Origin: Clostridium sp.
Lineage (GTDB): Bacteria; Bacillota; Clostridia; Clostridiales; Clostridiaceae
Reading direction: 5' to 3'
Assembly: GCA_015058405.1 (NCBI GenBank)
Contig: SVCL01000083.1
Location: forward strand, 1 to 41,664
Length of the DNA stretch: 41,664 nt
Of the stretch, positions 33,400 to 41,491 are shown piece after piece (the stretch's first letter is position 1; every line of letters begins with the position of its first letter). Made by a program: the position numbers and the translations under genes. Below the pieces are notes generated by a model. It was not told the origin of the DNA, did no database searches, and saw only the letters and a program-made list of their open reading frames with translations.

Positions 33400-33427
33400 T
33401 TTATACCTTTATTATTACTTTTGTCAA
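33400..33427 (-). promoter_or_regulatory. promoter of csoR-copA-copZ
   Basis: Minus strand: TTGACA (33422-33427), 16-nt spacer, TATAAA (33400-33405). It lies directly upstream of the CsoR palindrome. Confidence 0.7.
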
Positions 33428-33451
33428 TAAAATAATTCATTATTAAAAAAA

Positions 33452-33510
33452 ATAAAAATAGAGATATATTTAAAAGCAATCACACATTTTAAGTATATCT
33501 CTATTTTTAT
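33452..33510. terminator. hairpin upstream of the csoR promoter
   Basis: ATAAAAATAGAGATATA (33452-33468) and its exact complement (33494-33510), flanked by A and T runs. It can end transcripts from the right before they enter the copper operon. Confidence 0.6.
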
Positions 33511-33642
33511 ATCGTTTTATATCATTAATACCTATCCATTAAATTTTATCATATCTATTTAATAAATAGACTTTATTTGTCATATGATATTTTTCTTCTA
33601 TCCTAAAACTTTGCATAATTAATTTTAAGATACATTATATAC

Positions 33643-33695
33643 ATTTAACGATTAATAAATATAATTTAATGCTATTTATTAATCAAACGTTAAAT
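33643..33695. repeat. ATTTAACG...CGTTAAAT inverted repeat
   Basis: ATTTAACG-ATTAATAAAT (33643-33660) faces ATTTATTAAT-CAA-ACGTTAAAT (33674-33695), complementary apart from the three-base insert. It lies just beyond the terminator of the candidate small transcript; its function is unknown. Confidence 0.5.
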
Positions 33696-33703
33696 TTTAA
33701 AAG

Positions 33704-33730
33704 AGGAGGATTTTTTTATAAAACCCTCCT
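33704..33730 (-). terminator. terminator of the candidate small transcript (or of the cellulase gene)
   Basis: Minus strand: AGGAGG, AT-rich loop, TCCTCCT, then CTTTTAAAATTT. A short GC-rich stem with a T-tract, 35 nt after the stop of the 20-residue mini-ORF. Confidence 0.65.
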
Positions 33731-33739
33731 TATATGCCA

Positions 33740-33767
33740 TAAGCATCAATAATATAACAGATGCTTA
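33740..33767 (-). other. 8-bp stem-loop at the end of the 20-codon mini-ORF
   Basis: TAAGCATC (33740-33747) and GATGCTTA (33760-33767) pair perfectly and include the stop codon of the mini-ORF. It precedes the terminator. Confidence 0.4.
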
Positions 33768-33827
33768 ATCTATATTGTAAAACTCAAACAGGTGTATAAA
33801 TAATCCGATTTCCAAAATTGCAAACAT
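33765..33827 (-). CDS. candidate 20-residue hydrophobic peptide
   Basis: ATG to TAA encodes MFAILEIGLFIHLFEFYNID, an amphipathic to hydrophobic peptide. AGGGGGA lies 6-7 nt before the ATG, a strong ribosome site that stands out in this AT-rich gap. The frame is short enough to occur by chance; the upstream direct repeats, ribosome site and downstream terminator together argue for a real transcript. No family is recognised. Confidence 0.35.
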   Translation of the reverse strand: MFAILEIGLFIHLFEFYNID

Positions 33828-33867
33828 TGCACTTCCCCCTGAAATTAATAACTAATCCCTATACAAT

Positions 33868-33912
33868 TTAATAATCAATTTTTGAAACCTTAAATATAGC
33901 TAAATTGTACAT
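33868..33912 (-). CDS. candidate 14-residue peptide
   Basis: ATG to TAA encodes MYNLAIFKVSKIDY. GGAGA lies 4-5 nt upstream. The frame is 25 nt downstream of the paired direct repeats and may be the first of two mini-ORFs on one transcript or a leader peptide. Chance occurrence cannot be excluded. Confidence 0.25.
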   Translation of the reverse strand: MYNLAIFKVSKIDY

Positions 33913-33936
33913 GCTTTCTCCATATAAATAAACAAT

Positions 33937-33970
33937 ATATCGTAAAATGTCTTTTTTATATCGTAAAATG
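33937..33970 (-). promoter_or_regulatory. paired 9-bp direct repeats with 12-bp spacer (LytTR-type site architecture)
   Basis: Plus strand CGTAAAATG occurs at 33941-33949 and 33962-33970; the match extends to ATATCGTAAAATG in both. Read on the minus strand each is ACATTTTACG-like (CATTTTACG conserved), 21 bp apart. Nine-bp direct repeats with a 12-bp spacer are how AgrA/ComE/VirR-type LytTR regulators bind, and ACATTTTAC differs from the AgrA half-site ACAGTTAAG at a few positions. TACAAT, a possible -10, lies 31 bp downstream. Confidence 0.5.
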
Positions 33971-34065
33971 ACATTCCTATAATCATAAGATGCTAAAATA
34001 TTATTTTGTGATATATTGTGTAGTATATTTTAAAATCAAAACTTATTCTCTATATGAAATATTAA

Positions 34066-37000
34066 CTAAGGTTCTATACCACTTATTACCACTCCATCAT
34101 CTAATACAACTATATTATTCAAATCTTTATTAGAATAATCATTTGATCTATCAAAATTAGACCAATTAGTTTTAGCTATACGTACTTCAAATGAAAGAGA
34201 TGCTCCAGGAGTTAATTTATCACTTACCTTTTCAAAAGAAAATTCCACATAAGAATCTGCCAATTCTACTGTATTATCAAGCTTCTTGAATTCTGCTTTT
34301 ATATTCTTTTCTACATTTACATACCAAGGTGCTTCATTAAAGCTCATACTTGCACTATCACAATAAAAATTATTTTTAACATCTGAATCCTGAGTAAAAT
34401 AATAACGTATTTTTATATTATTTAAGTCTATAGATTCCTTTCCTGCATTAACCAATACATATTTACCTCCAATATCATTGGTAACATCTTCTGTAGAATT
34501 TGGAGTCATAGTTACTTTTAAAGCATCATCATAAGGGTACTTAACCTTTATATTTATAGTTCTACAATTAATCCTTGTACCATCAATCAATACTGCATAA
34601 ACTTTAAGTTCAACATTCTTAATACCTTTTAATCCCTTTGGAGCATTATATAATACTTCAAATTTCTTTTGTGCTCCTTCATCACCTACTCCTATGTCTT
34701 CTCCAACCTTTTCATCATCAGCATAAACTTCAATTTTCTTAACATCACCAAAACCTGTAGTTTGCGCTTTTACACTTAAAGATCCATCACCTTTTGTTGT
34801 ATCAAGAATAGCTCCATCTTGAGGTGAAGATATTCCTATAGGAGCTGGTAAAGGAATTAAATATTCAACATAAATTTTTGCTGAATTGCTTTCAATAATC
34901 CTTCCATCATTAGTTATTGCCTTTGCTTTTATAATATAATTTATTCCATATTCATCTGTGAGTGGCTTGTCATTTTTATTTTCTAAGCTAAACTTTATAG
35001 CATAAGGTTCTTTTTCTGCTTCTCCAACCTTTTCATCATCACAATAAAATTCAACTTTATCTATTTTTTCATCATTTTCCTTAACATTAGCTTTTAATAC
35101 AATTGCCTTTTCATTATCATAATTAAATTCTGCTCCATCTAAAGGTTCATCTAAACTTATAGTGGCAGATTTTTTTGCCTCTTCTCCATATACCTTTTCA
35201 TCATTTAAATATACTGGAATATGTGTAGTATCTACTTCAGCTTCTTTATCTAATCCTTCTCTACTCCAATCATTTAATGGTTCCCAATGTACCTTATAGT
35301 TAGAATCTTGAGCACCTACTAATGCCACTTGTATTTCTCTTGAACCATGAAAATTATTACCAGTCCAATCTAACTCAACATAATATATTCCATTCTCTTT
35401 ATCCCATTCAAAAGGCCCATTTACCTTTGTTTCAATATTATCTACAGATTTTCCTTGATCATACATAACTTGTACGCTTAAATCATCTATACTTTGTCCA
35501 GCCTCTAACATTTCTGATATATTAAAATAATATCTTGCTTTTAAAGCAGATTGTTTTACTGGTGGGCAGCTTGTCTCATTATGAATTCTTGCTGTAAATT
35601 GAGTTCTTTCTGAGTTCTCTTGTTCAATTTTTGAAGTTACATAATAAGGTTTTTCATCTACCTCCTTTGGTGGAAAGTTTGCAATTTTTTCTTGTCCTTC
35701 ACCGTATATATCATATAAACCTGCTAAAGCTCCAACAAAACCTGCATTGTAGTCTATAGCCACCTCATTATATACGAAATCTGTTCTTACATCCTTATGA
35801 AAATCTTTTTGATCAGGTCCACCAACTAATGCTCCCCATAAAGTATGCTTACACTCTACTGGATCTTCCATACTATTTGTTTCAGAACCATGAGCTGCTC
35901 TATGGTGAGGATACTTAGCTGAGTTTTCTGAATATCCTACTTCATAACTTCTGTGCATTGGATTATCACCTAATATATAATCCATTTGTGATTTACTCCA
36001 CTTTACAAATTCATCATTTGGTTTATATTTATTATAAACAAGTGCACAAAGTTGTGCTGCTGCATTATATCTAGCTGATCCCCAAGTATTAACTACCCTA
36101 AATCCACCTGGAGTTGGTTCCATAAATGTTTTATCATTTGGATTTTCATGCTGTACTCCAGACCAATATTCAATATTCCATCTAAAGAAATACCAATGTT
36201 CTGGATCATTAGTAATAGGTGCAAGTTTTGCAAATACTCCACCCCAAACTACATCCCAAGAATGAACCCAGATATTTTGCCATGTACTATCAGTAGTGCT
36301 TATTATTTTTTTCATATAACCAGTATAATTACCTTGTGAATCTACTGAAGTTATATCATTAATATAAGATTTATCTCCTGTAGCTGTATATAACCAAACA
36401 GCTGCCCAAGACATTTCATCTTCATCATAAGCAGAATTATAAAAACCACCAGAGAATCCTAATCCTCTATTCTCCTTAGCAAACTTATACAGTGCCTTTG
36501 CATCCTCTAAACTCTTTACTGCATAATCTTCATCTTTATCTTTAAAGTTTAAATAATTTATAGCTAAAGATGCTGCTGCTCCTGCACATTGATCACTAGC
36601 TGGTGTTTCTGAAGTTGCAAAAAAGGCAGGTCTTGCTGTTGTTTGAAGTTCTGGTGATCCCCAATAACAATGATCAGTTGTTCCATCTCCAACTTGATAA
36701 GCAAAAGCTACTACATCGCCTTTTTCATTTTTAAAAGTACATCTCATAAAATAGTCATTAAACCATTTTAAGATATCCTCTATATGATCTTCATCTCCTA
36801 GTTTTTCATAAGCATCCTTAAATTCATAATATCCCCAACCTAAAGTTGAAGCTGAGTAACTTTGTGGCAATCCAAACTTTACATGATCCCCAGCATCATG
36901 ATATCCACCACTTAAATCTACACATCCATCTCCATCTGGATCTAAAGAGTCCTTATTTTCTTTAATAAATTCTTCTGATAAATTAGTGCCATATCCTTGC

Positions 37001-37314
37001 TCATCTTTGGCCTTTAAGGGAATTTTCTTATCTTCTAAATGACAATTTCCTCTATACCCTAACCTATCCTTTCCTTCTACTTCACCACACTTATTAGCAT
37101 CATAAAAATACATAGATAATTGAAATGCTTTTGCATAATTAGGTTTTTCTTTTTCATCTGATGGATCTTTAGAAGGTTCTTCATTATCTTCTTTTGTTAC
37201 TTCATTCTTAACTTCTTCTTCATTTGCTTTTACCTGTACTGTAGGAATTACACTTCCCATCATCATAACAGTAGTAACCATAGCTAATATCTTTTTTAAA
37301 ATTAACCTTTTCAT
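34066..37314 (-). CDS. secreted GH9 cellulase with CBM3c, Ig-like and CBM3 modules
   Basis: A 1082-residue multi-domain endoglucanase that cuts beta-1,4-glucan outside the cell. A signal peptide (1-30, cleavage near VKA) and an acidic linker precede the GH9 catalytic domain (about 58-555). GGYHDAGDHVKFGLP holds Asp140/Asp143, HHRAAHG and the late NEVAIDYNAGFVGALAG carry the conserved His and acid Glu, and DPDGDG nearby suggests a Ca site. Then come a CBM3c-like domain (about 570-715, typical of processive GH9 enzymes), two Ig-like Big domains (ISLDEPLDGAEF; ISSPQDGAIL) and a C-terminal CBM3 (about 945-1082). There is no dockerin or SLH, so the enzyme is free, not cellulosomal. It has its own promoter; no other cellulase is in the window. 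Confidence 0.93.
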   Translation of the reverse strand: MKRLILKKILAMVTTVMMMGSVIPTVQVKANEEEVKNEVTKEDNEEPSKDPSDEKEKPNYAKAFQLSMYFYDANKCGEVEGKDRLGYRGNCHLEDKKIPLKAKDEQGYGTNLSEEFIKENKDSLDPDGDGCVDLSGGYHDAGDHVKFGLPQSYSASTLGWGYYEFKDAYEKLGDEDHIEDILKWFNDYFMRCTFKNEKGDVVAFAYQVGDGTTDHCYWGSPELQTTARPAFFATSETPASDQCAGAAASLAINYLNFKDKDEDYAVKSLEDAKALYKFAKENRGLGFSGGFYNSAYDEDEMSWAAVWLYTATGDKSYINDITSVDSQGNYTGYMKKIISTTDSTWQNIWVHSWDVVWGGVFAKLAPITNDPEHWYFFRWNIEYWSGVQHENPNDKTFMEPTPGGFRVVNTWGSARYNAAAQLCALVYNKYKPNDEFVKWSKSQMDYILGDNPMHRSYEVGYSENSAKYPHHRAAHGSETNSMEDPVECKHTLWGALVGGPDQKDFHKDVRTDFVYNEVAIDYNAGFVGALAGLYDIYGEGQEKIANFPPKEVDEKPYYVTSKIEQENSERTQFTARIHNETSCPPVKQSALKARYYFNISEMLEAGQSIDDLSVQVMYDQGKSVDNIETKVNGPFEWDKENGIYYVELDWTGNNFHGSREIQVALVGAQDSNYKVHWEPLNDWSREGLDKEAEVDTTHIPVYLNDEKVYGEEAKKSATISLDEPLDGAEFNYDNEKAIVLKANVKENDEKIDKVEFYCDDEKVGEAEKEPYAIKFSLENKNDKPLTDEYGINYIIKAKAITNDGRIIESNSAKIYVEYLIPLPAPIGISSPQDGAILDTTKGDGSLSVKAQTTGFGDVKKIEVYADDEKVGEDIGVGDEGAQKKFEVLYNAPKGLKGIKNVELKVYAVLIDGTRINCRTINIKVKYPYDDALKVTMTPNSTEDVTNDIGGKYVLVNAGKESIDLNNIKIRYYFTQDSDVKNNFYCDSASMSFNEAPWYVNVEKNIKAEFKKLDNTVELADSYVEFSFEKVSDKLTPGASLSFEVRIAKTNWSNFDRSNDYSNKDLNNIVVLDDGVVISGIEP

Positions 37315-37347
37315 TTCTTCCTCCTTTTTTACTTTTTATTCCATTTT

Positions 37348-37376
37348 AATATATATTTTTAACTTTTCTTTATCAA
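37348..37376 (-). promoter_or_regulatory. promoter of the cellulase gene
   Basis: Minus strand: TTGATA (37371-37376), 17-nt spacer, TATATT (37348-37353), about 35 nt before the start codon, followed by AAAAAAGGAGGAAG as ribosome site. Confidence 0.55.
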
Positions 37377-37489
37377 TATTTTTATCTTATAACTTACTAT
37401 ACATATCTAGAAATATGTTAAGCGCCAAATAACTCCTTTTAAGAATTAAAAAATATCCATTCCTAAACCTCTATATTTACAAAAAAGAA

Positions 37490-37554
37490 CTGTACAAAAA
37501 GAATGCTTAAATTAATGATGTTATAACATCATTAATTTAAGCCTTTTGATACAG
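37490..37554 (-). repeat. CTGTA(T)CAAAA palindrome, copy D (rodA terminator)
   Basis: The ends are CTGTACAAAAAG and CCTTTTGATACAG. The centre (37505-37542) is a perfect 38-nt palindrome, GCTTAAATTAATGATGTT-AT-AACATC and onward, sharing CTTAAA and ATGATGTTATA with copies A and B. It starts about 13 nt after the stop of the RodA-like gene. Confidence 0.75.
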
Positions 37555-37566
37555 CCCTATTTTAAA

Positions 37567-38733
37567 TTAGAAATTAATCTTTTCTCTTCTCATACCTATA
37601 TTTATTACTATAGTAATTGCTGCCATAGTAGTTAATAACGAACTTCCTCCATAGCTTATTAAAGGTAACGTAATTCCTGTAATAGGCATAAGCTTTATAG
37701 TCATTCCTATGTTCTGCATTATAGCAAATAAAAGATATGACACCATTCCTATTGATACAACTGATCCAAATATATCCTTAGAGGTTCTAGCAATATTTAT
37801 CATCTTAGTTATTAATATTCCATACAAAACCAATAAAAATATAGCCCCCAAAAATCCCCACTGCTCAGCTATAGCTGTAAATATAAAATCTGTTTGAACC
37901 TCTGGTACATGAGTTCCTACATAGCCCGGTGATACCTTAGGATTTAATGACACATCTCCTCCTAATATTCCTCCAGCTCCAACACCTATAATCCCTTGAT
38001 ATAACTGATATCCATCTCCAGATACATCTATACTTTCATTCATAAATTCAGTTAATCTCTTTTTTTGATAATCATGTATTAATCCTACATTCCACGCTAT
38101 TACTATGGCTATAAATAATGCTAACAATCCACCTTGTAATATTCTTTTATCTAACTCGCAAAAAAATACTATTCCTAAAATAATAAAGAAACATACCATA
38201 GTCATACCCATATCTTTTTCTATTAAAATTAATACAATTGGTAAGCCTGAATATATAGCTATCCTTGCTAAATTTCTTATATCGTTTATTTTTCCTTCCA
38301 TATCTTCTATTAACTTTGCAAGCATTAATATAATAGAAAACTTGGCGAACTCTGCAGGTTGAAGTTTCATAATCCCCAAATTAATCCATCCACGAGCACC
38401 ATTAACCTTTATACCTATATGAGGTATCCATACTGAAATTAACAGGCCTATAGTTATCCAATAAAAAATGGGAGCAAAATTATAGACCTGTCTATAATCT
38501 ATACATAATAAAAAATATGCTACTATAACTGATATAAAAAACCATATAAGTTGCCTTTTTATAAATATATACGGAGTAGTAAACACTCCTCCCTTAGTAC
38601 ATAAATAAATGTTTAAAGCCCCAAACAGAGCTAGTCCTAGTACAACAACAACTAAAACCAAATCTATATTTCTGATATCTTTGTCTCTTAATATAAATCT
38701 TCTTGAATTACTTCTTTTTATAAATCGGTTCAT
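37567..38733 (-). CDS. RodA/FtsW/SpoVE family peptidoglycan polymerase
   Basis: A 388-residue SEDS protein with about ten membrane segments that polymerises lipid II in the membrane with a partner penicillin-binding protein. Family signs are VNGARGWINLG (about 110-120), LQPAEFAKF, the EKDMGMTMV region with the likely catalytic Asp, a large extracellular loop, and MPITGITLPLISYGGSSLL near the C terminus. The general shape (388 aa, no cell-division neighbours) favours RodA over FtsW or SpoVE. The ATG at 38733 has GAGGTG 6 nt upstream; a TTG seven codons earlier lacks one. Monocistronic. Confidence 0.88.
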   Translation of the reverse strand: MNRFIKRSNSRRFILRDKDIRNIDLVLVVVVLGLALFGALNIYLCTKGGVFTTPYIFIKRQLIWFFISVIVAYFLLCIDYRQVYNFAPIFYWITIGLLISVWIPHIGIKVNGARGWINLGIMKLQPAEFAKFSIILMLAKLIEDMEGKINDIRNLARIAIYSGLPIVLILIEKDMGMTMVCFFIILGIVFFCELDKRILQGGLLALFIAIVIAWNVGLIHDYQKKRLTEFMNESIDVSGDGYQLYQGIIGVGAGGILGGDVSLNPKVSPGYVGTHVPEVQTDFIFTAIAEQWGFLGAIFLLVLYGILITKMINIARTSKDIFGSVVSIGMVSYLLFAIMQNIGMTIKLMPITGITLPLISYGGSSLLTTMAAITIVINIGMRREKINF

Positions 38734-38981
38734 TTTCAACACCTCATATACCAAACTTCCTATTTAAAATTATACAATCATCTCACTCCTTTTTATTGGT
38801 TTTTTTACAAATATAAGAAATTATTAATATTTCTTAATTTTTACTTAAAACAATTAGAACTTAATTTTTATATTATACTTTCATGACATCATTTTGACAT
38901 ATTGATTAGATATACTTTACTCATAGCAATAATACGAATTAATTATTGTAAATTTTTTTCATTATAAATTTTCCCTAAAAA

Positions 38982-39015
38982 ATTAGAGCTGTATCCCCCT
39001 AAATACAGCTCTAAT
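38982..39015 (-). terminator. terminator of the BASS transporter gene
   Basis: ATTAGAGCTGTAT (38982-38994), 8-nt loop, exact complement (39003-39015), about 18 nt after the stop codon; the minus strand continues with TTTTTTAGGG. Confidence 0.85.
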
Positions 39016-39032
39016 CTAAATATAAACATCTA

Positions 39033-40016
39033 TTAATTTAAACTTCTTTCTACTTTAATTTCCTTATTAACTAATCTATTATCCATATAAATATATAATC
39101 CAGCAAGCAAAGTTCCTGTAATTGAATGCCATACACAAGAAACAGCACTTGCTACAGCTGCTTCTGGTAATGCAGCAAAATGTGCAGATGCTAAATTAGT
39201 TGCAAGACCAGCATTTTGCATACCAACCTCTATTGAAATAGTTCTTTTTTTAGCTTTAGACATTTTGGTAATTATACCTACTCCATATCCCAAAGCATAT
39301 CCTATAGTATTATGTAAAAATATAGCCACAAATATTAATAATCCAGACTTCAAGAAATTGCTTCCTTGAAGAGCTATAACTCCTCCAACTATAAGTGCAA
39401 GACCTATAACTGATACTCCTGGCATAATACTTTTTATATCTTTGAAATTTTTATTTTTATCAAAAAATAGATTAATCAAAAATCCTACTAATATAGGTAA
39501 AATTGTAACAACGATAATTGTTTTAAACATTCCCCATGGTTCAACTGATATTTTCTCTCCTGCTAAAAATAACACTAGAACAGGAGTTAATATTGGTGAT
39601 AATAATGTAGATGCTGTAGTCATCCCTACTGAAAAAGCTACATCTCCTTTACATAAAAAAGACATTATATTAGACGATACCCCTCCAGGACAACACCCTA
39701 CTAAAATCAATCCGACAGCAATACCAGATGGTAAGTTAAGAACTTTTGCAACTGAAAAAGCAACAAGCGGCATTATAGTATACTGAGCTACAGCACCTAT
39801 AAAAATATCTAAAGGTCTTTGTGCTAATATCTTAAAATCATCCTTAGTTAATGTCATCCCCATACCTAACATTATAATTCCAAGTATAACACTTTGTTTT
39901 GTCCCCTTTATCCAAGTAAAACCTTCTGGTAATAGAAAAGCTATAACAGATACAGCTATAACAAAAACAGATGTTTTGTCAGATAAAAGTTTACTAATTT
40001 TTTTTAATAATTGCAT
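39033..40016 (-). CDS. BASS (bile acid:sodium symporter) family transporter under T-box control
   Basis: A 327-residue membrane protein with about nine or ten helices. Family motifs are LGIIMLGMGMTLTKDDF (near 45-61), GLILVGCCPGGVSSNIMSFL (near 102-121) and EVGMQNAGLATNLA (near 262-275), the last two being the crossover Na/substrate regions. BASS proteins move organic anions; bacterial members include the ketopantoate transporter PanS. The T-box leader, with a probable Ile codon as specifier, ties expression to uncharged tRNA, so the cargo is more likely a branched-chain amino acid precursor such as a 2-oxo acid than a bile acid. GGGGGG precedes the ATG. Confidence 0.85.
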   Translation of the reverse strand: MQLLKKISKLLSDKTSVFVIAVSVIAFLLPEGFTWIKGTKQSVILGIIMLGMGMTLTKDDFKILAQRPLDIFIGAVAQYTIMPLVAFSVAKVLNLPSGIAVGLILVGCCPGGVSSNIMSFLCKGDVAFSVGMTTASTLLSPILTPVLVLFLAGEKISVEPWGMFKTIIVVTILPILVGFLINLFFDKNKNFKDIKSIMPGVSVIGLALIVGGVIALQGSNFLKSGLLIFVAIFLHNTIGYALGYGVGIITKMSKAKKRTISIEVGMQNAGLATNLASAHFAALPEAAVASAVSCVWHSITGTLLAGLYIYMDNRLVNKEIKVERSLN

Positions 40017-40053
40017 TTATAAAACGCCCCCCAATTAAATATTGTAAATAATA

Positions 40054-40336
40054 AAAAACCTTTGCCTCTAAAATATAGAGACAAAGGTATATAAAACTAC
40101 TCTCTGCGGTACCACTCTAATTGTTAAAACAATTTTAACCACTTAAACTCACATATCTATTAATATGGAACACTTTAACGTGTGTTAATCGTTCAAGCTT
40201 ACTAAAAATATTAATTTTCAGCTTAACTGCTCATAGGAGATATTCATATAGCTTCCAATACTGTTTCACACCAAAACAACAGCTCTCTGAAATTTTTCAC
40301 TAAACTACTTTGCCTAATCACTGCATTTGTTATTTA
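40054..40336 (-). promoter_or_regulatory. T-box riboswitch leader (specifier probably ATC, Ile)
   Basis: Minus strand. Stem I has the AGAGAGCTG element, GGTGTGAAACAG and TTGGAAGC near its top. The specifier region GAATATCTCCTATGAGC gives ATC (40239-40241) when aligned on the conserved GAGC. The T-box AGAGTGGTACCGC is at 40106-40118. A terminator ACCTTTGTCTCTA...TAGAGGCAAAGGTTTTTT ends the leader. UGGU in the antiterminator fits a tRNA with A73, as tRNA-Ile has. Confidence 0.92.
40059..40087 (-). terminator. T-box attenuator terminator
   Basis: CCTTTG(T/C)CTCTA pairs with TAGAGGCAAAGG on the minus strand, followed by TTTTTTA. Uncharged tRNA would favour the competing antiterminator containing the T-box. 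Confidence 0.88.
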
Positions 40337-40342
40337 TCAAAT

Positions 40343-40371
40343 ATAATACACTCTTTTCATTTTAATGTCAA
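40343..40371 (-). promoter_or_regulatory. promoter of the T-box leader
   Basis: Minus strand: perfect TTGACA (40366-40371), 17-nt spacer, TATTAT (40343-40348); start near 40336. Confidence 0.75.
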
Positions 40372-40392
40372 CTATTACTTTTGTATTTAAAA

Positions 40393-41181
40393 TTACAAAA
40401 ATTTTCTCTCTATAAACCACTCTTCACATAACTTTGCCCATCTTGTTACATAAGGGAAATCATTTCTTAATCCTAAACCATGACCACCCTCTGGAAATAC
40501 ATGCATTTCAAATGGTACTTTATTTTTCTTTAACGCTGTAGCATACAACAATGAATTTTCCATAGGTACACTATTATCAGGAGCTGTTGTCCATATAAAA
40601 GTTTGAGGAGTATCTTCTCTAACTTGTTTTTCTAAGCACATAAATTCAACTAATTCTTTATTTGCATCCTCACCTAATAAACTATTTTTACTTCCTATAT
40701 GAGCATATTCTGTAAGATTAATTACTGGATAACATAGTACACTCATATCTGGTTTAGCACTTACCATATCAATCTCATCTTTATGATAATCACCTTCATA
40801 ATCAAAATGTACACATAAACTTCCTGCTAAATGTCCACCTGCTGAAAACCCTAGAACACCAACTCTATTAGGATCAATATTGAATTTATCATGATTATAT
40901 CTAATAAATTTTACCGCTCTTTGAAGATCTAATAATGGATATGGATGTCTATAAGGTGAAACTCTATAATCTAACACAAAAGCATTTATACCAATAGAAT
41001 TTAACCACTTTGCTATAGGTTCACCTTCATGAGGAGCTTTAAAAGTATATCCTCCTCCAGGACATACAATTATAGCTGGCCTTAACTCTTTTCCTTTTAT
41101 AATATATTTTTTCAAAGAAGGTTCTTTTTGATCTATACTTGTATCAAATCCCGGAATGCTATTTCCCCAAATTTTTATCAT
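40393..41181 (-). CDS. alpha/beta hydrolase, acetylesterase-like
   Basis: A cytoplasmic serine esterase of 262 residues, resembling the BD-FAE/acetylxylan-esterase-like group. The oxyanion-hole region is IIVCPGGGYTF (37-47). The nucleophile is Ser113 in GFSAGGHLAG, the acid is probably Asp202 in WTTAPDNSVP, and the base is His234 in PEGGHGLG. There is no signal peptide, so it acts on imported substrates, plausibly de-acetylating short sugar oligomers. AGAGG lies about 8 nt before the ATG. The gene ends shortly before the promoter of the T-box leader, on the same strand. Confidence 0.85.
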   Translation of the reverse strand: MIKIWGNSIPGFDTSIDQKEPSLKKYIIKGKELRPAIIVCPGGGYTFKAPHEGEPIAKWLNSIGINAFVLDYRVSPYRHPYPLLDLQRAVKFIRYNHDKFNIDPNRVGVLGFSAGGHLAGSLCVHFDYEGDYHKDEIDMVSAKPDMSVLCYPVINLTEYAHIGSKNSLLGEDANKELVEFMCLEKQVREDTPQTFIWTTAPDNSVPMENSLLYATALKKNKVPFEMHVFPEGGHGLGLRNDFPYVTRWAKLCEEWFIERKFL

Positions 41182-41376
41182 TACGCTCTACCTCTTTTCA
41201 CCTTTTAATATAATTGTTTTTTAATCTATATTGATATAAATATTATACATTAATGTTTATATATTTTTAAAAATATATATTTTATAGTGAATATATTTTT
41301 CATTATATGTACATAATAAGATTGAGGAAAAATCAGTGTGAGAATTGTTCATGATTGTGCATTCCTCTTTAAAAAA
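41182..41376. other. intergenic region upstream of the esterase
   Basis: Very AT-rich, no coding frame. On the minus strand ATTATA at 41242-41247 is a -10-like TATAAT about 60 nt before the esterase start, with a weak -35. The right part may already belong to the insertion sequence. Confidence 0.35.
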
Positions 41377-41377
41377 C

Positions 41378-41402
41378 AGGTTTTAGTATTGTACTAAAAC
41401 CT
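41378..41402 (+). repeat. perfect hairpin upstream of the transposase remnant
   Basis: AGGTTTTAGTA, loop TTG, TACTAAAACCT. It is the first of two hairpins before the transposase start. Confidence 0.6.
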
Positions 41403-41411
41403 CAGACTGTT

Positions 41412-41443
41412 GACAACTAACTTCGTTTTCGAAGATAGTTGTC
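41412..41443 (+). terminator. terminator guarding the transposase remnant
   Basis: GACAACTAACTTCG, loop TTTT, CGAAGATAGTTGTC (one mismatch), then TATTTTTA. It should block read-through into the transposase, as is common at insertion-sequence ends. Confidence 0.7.
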
Positions 41444-41491
41444 TATTTTTATGTTAAAATATAATTAACTAATATAAGGTGGTGTTTCAAT

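Noticed and set aside
34066..37314. Cellulosomal enzyme
   Set aside because: The C terminus is a CBM3, with no dockerin repeats; no cohesin or scaffoldin gene is nearby.
38982..39015. Further copy of the CTGTATCAAAA repeat family
   Set aside because: It shares only CTGTAT with the family; the rest of the stem is unrelated, so it is an ordinary terminator.
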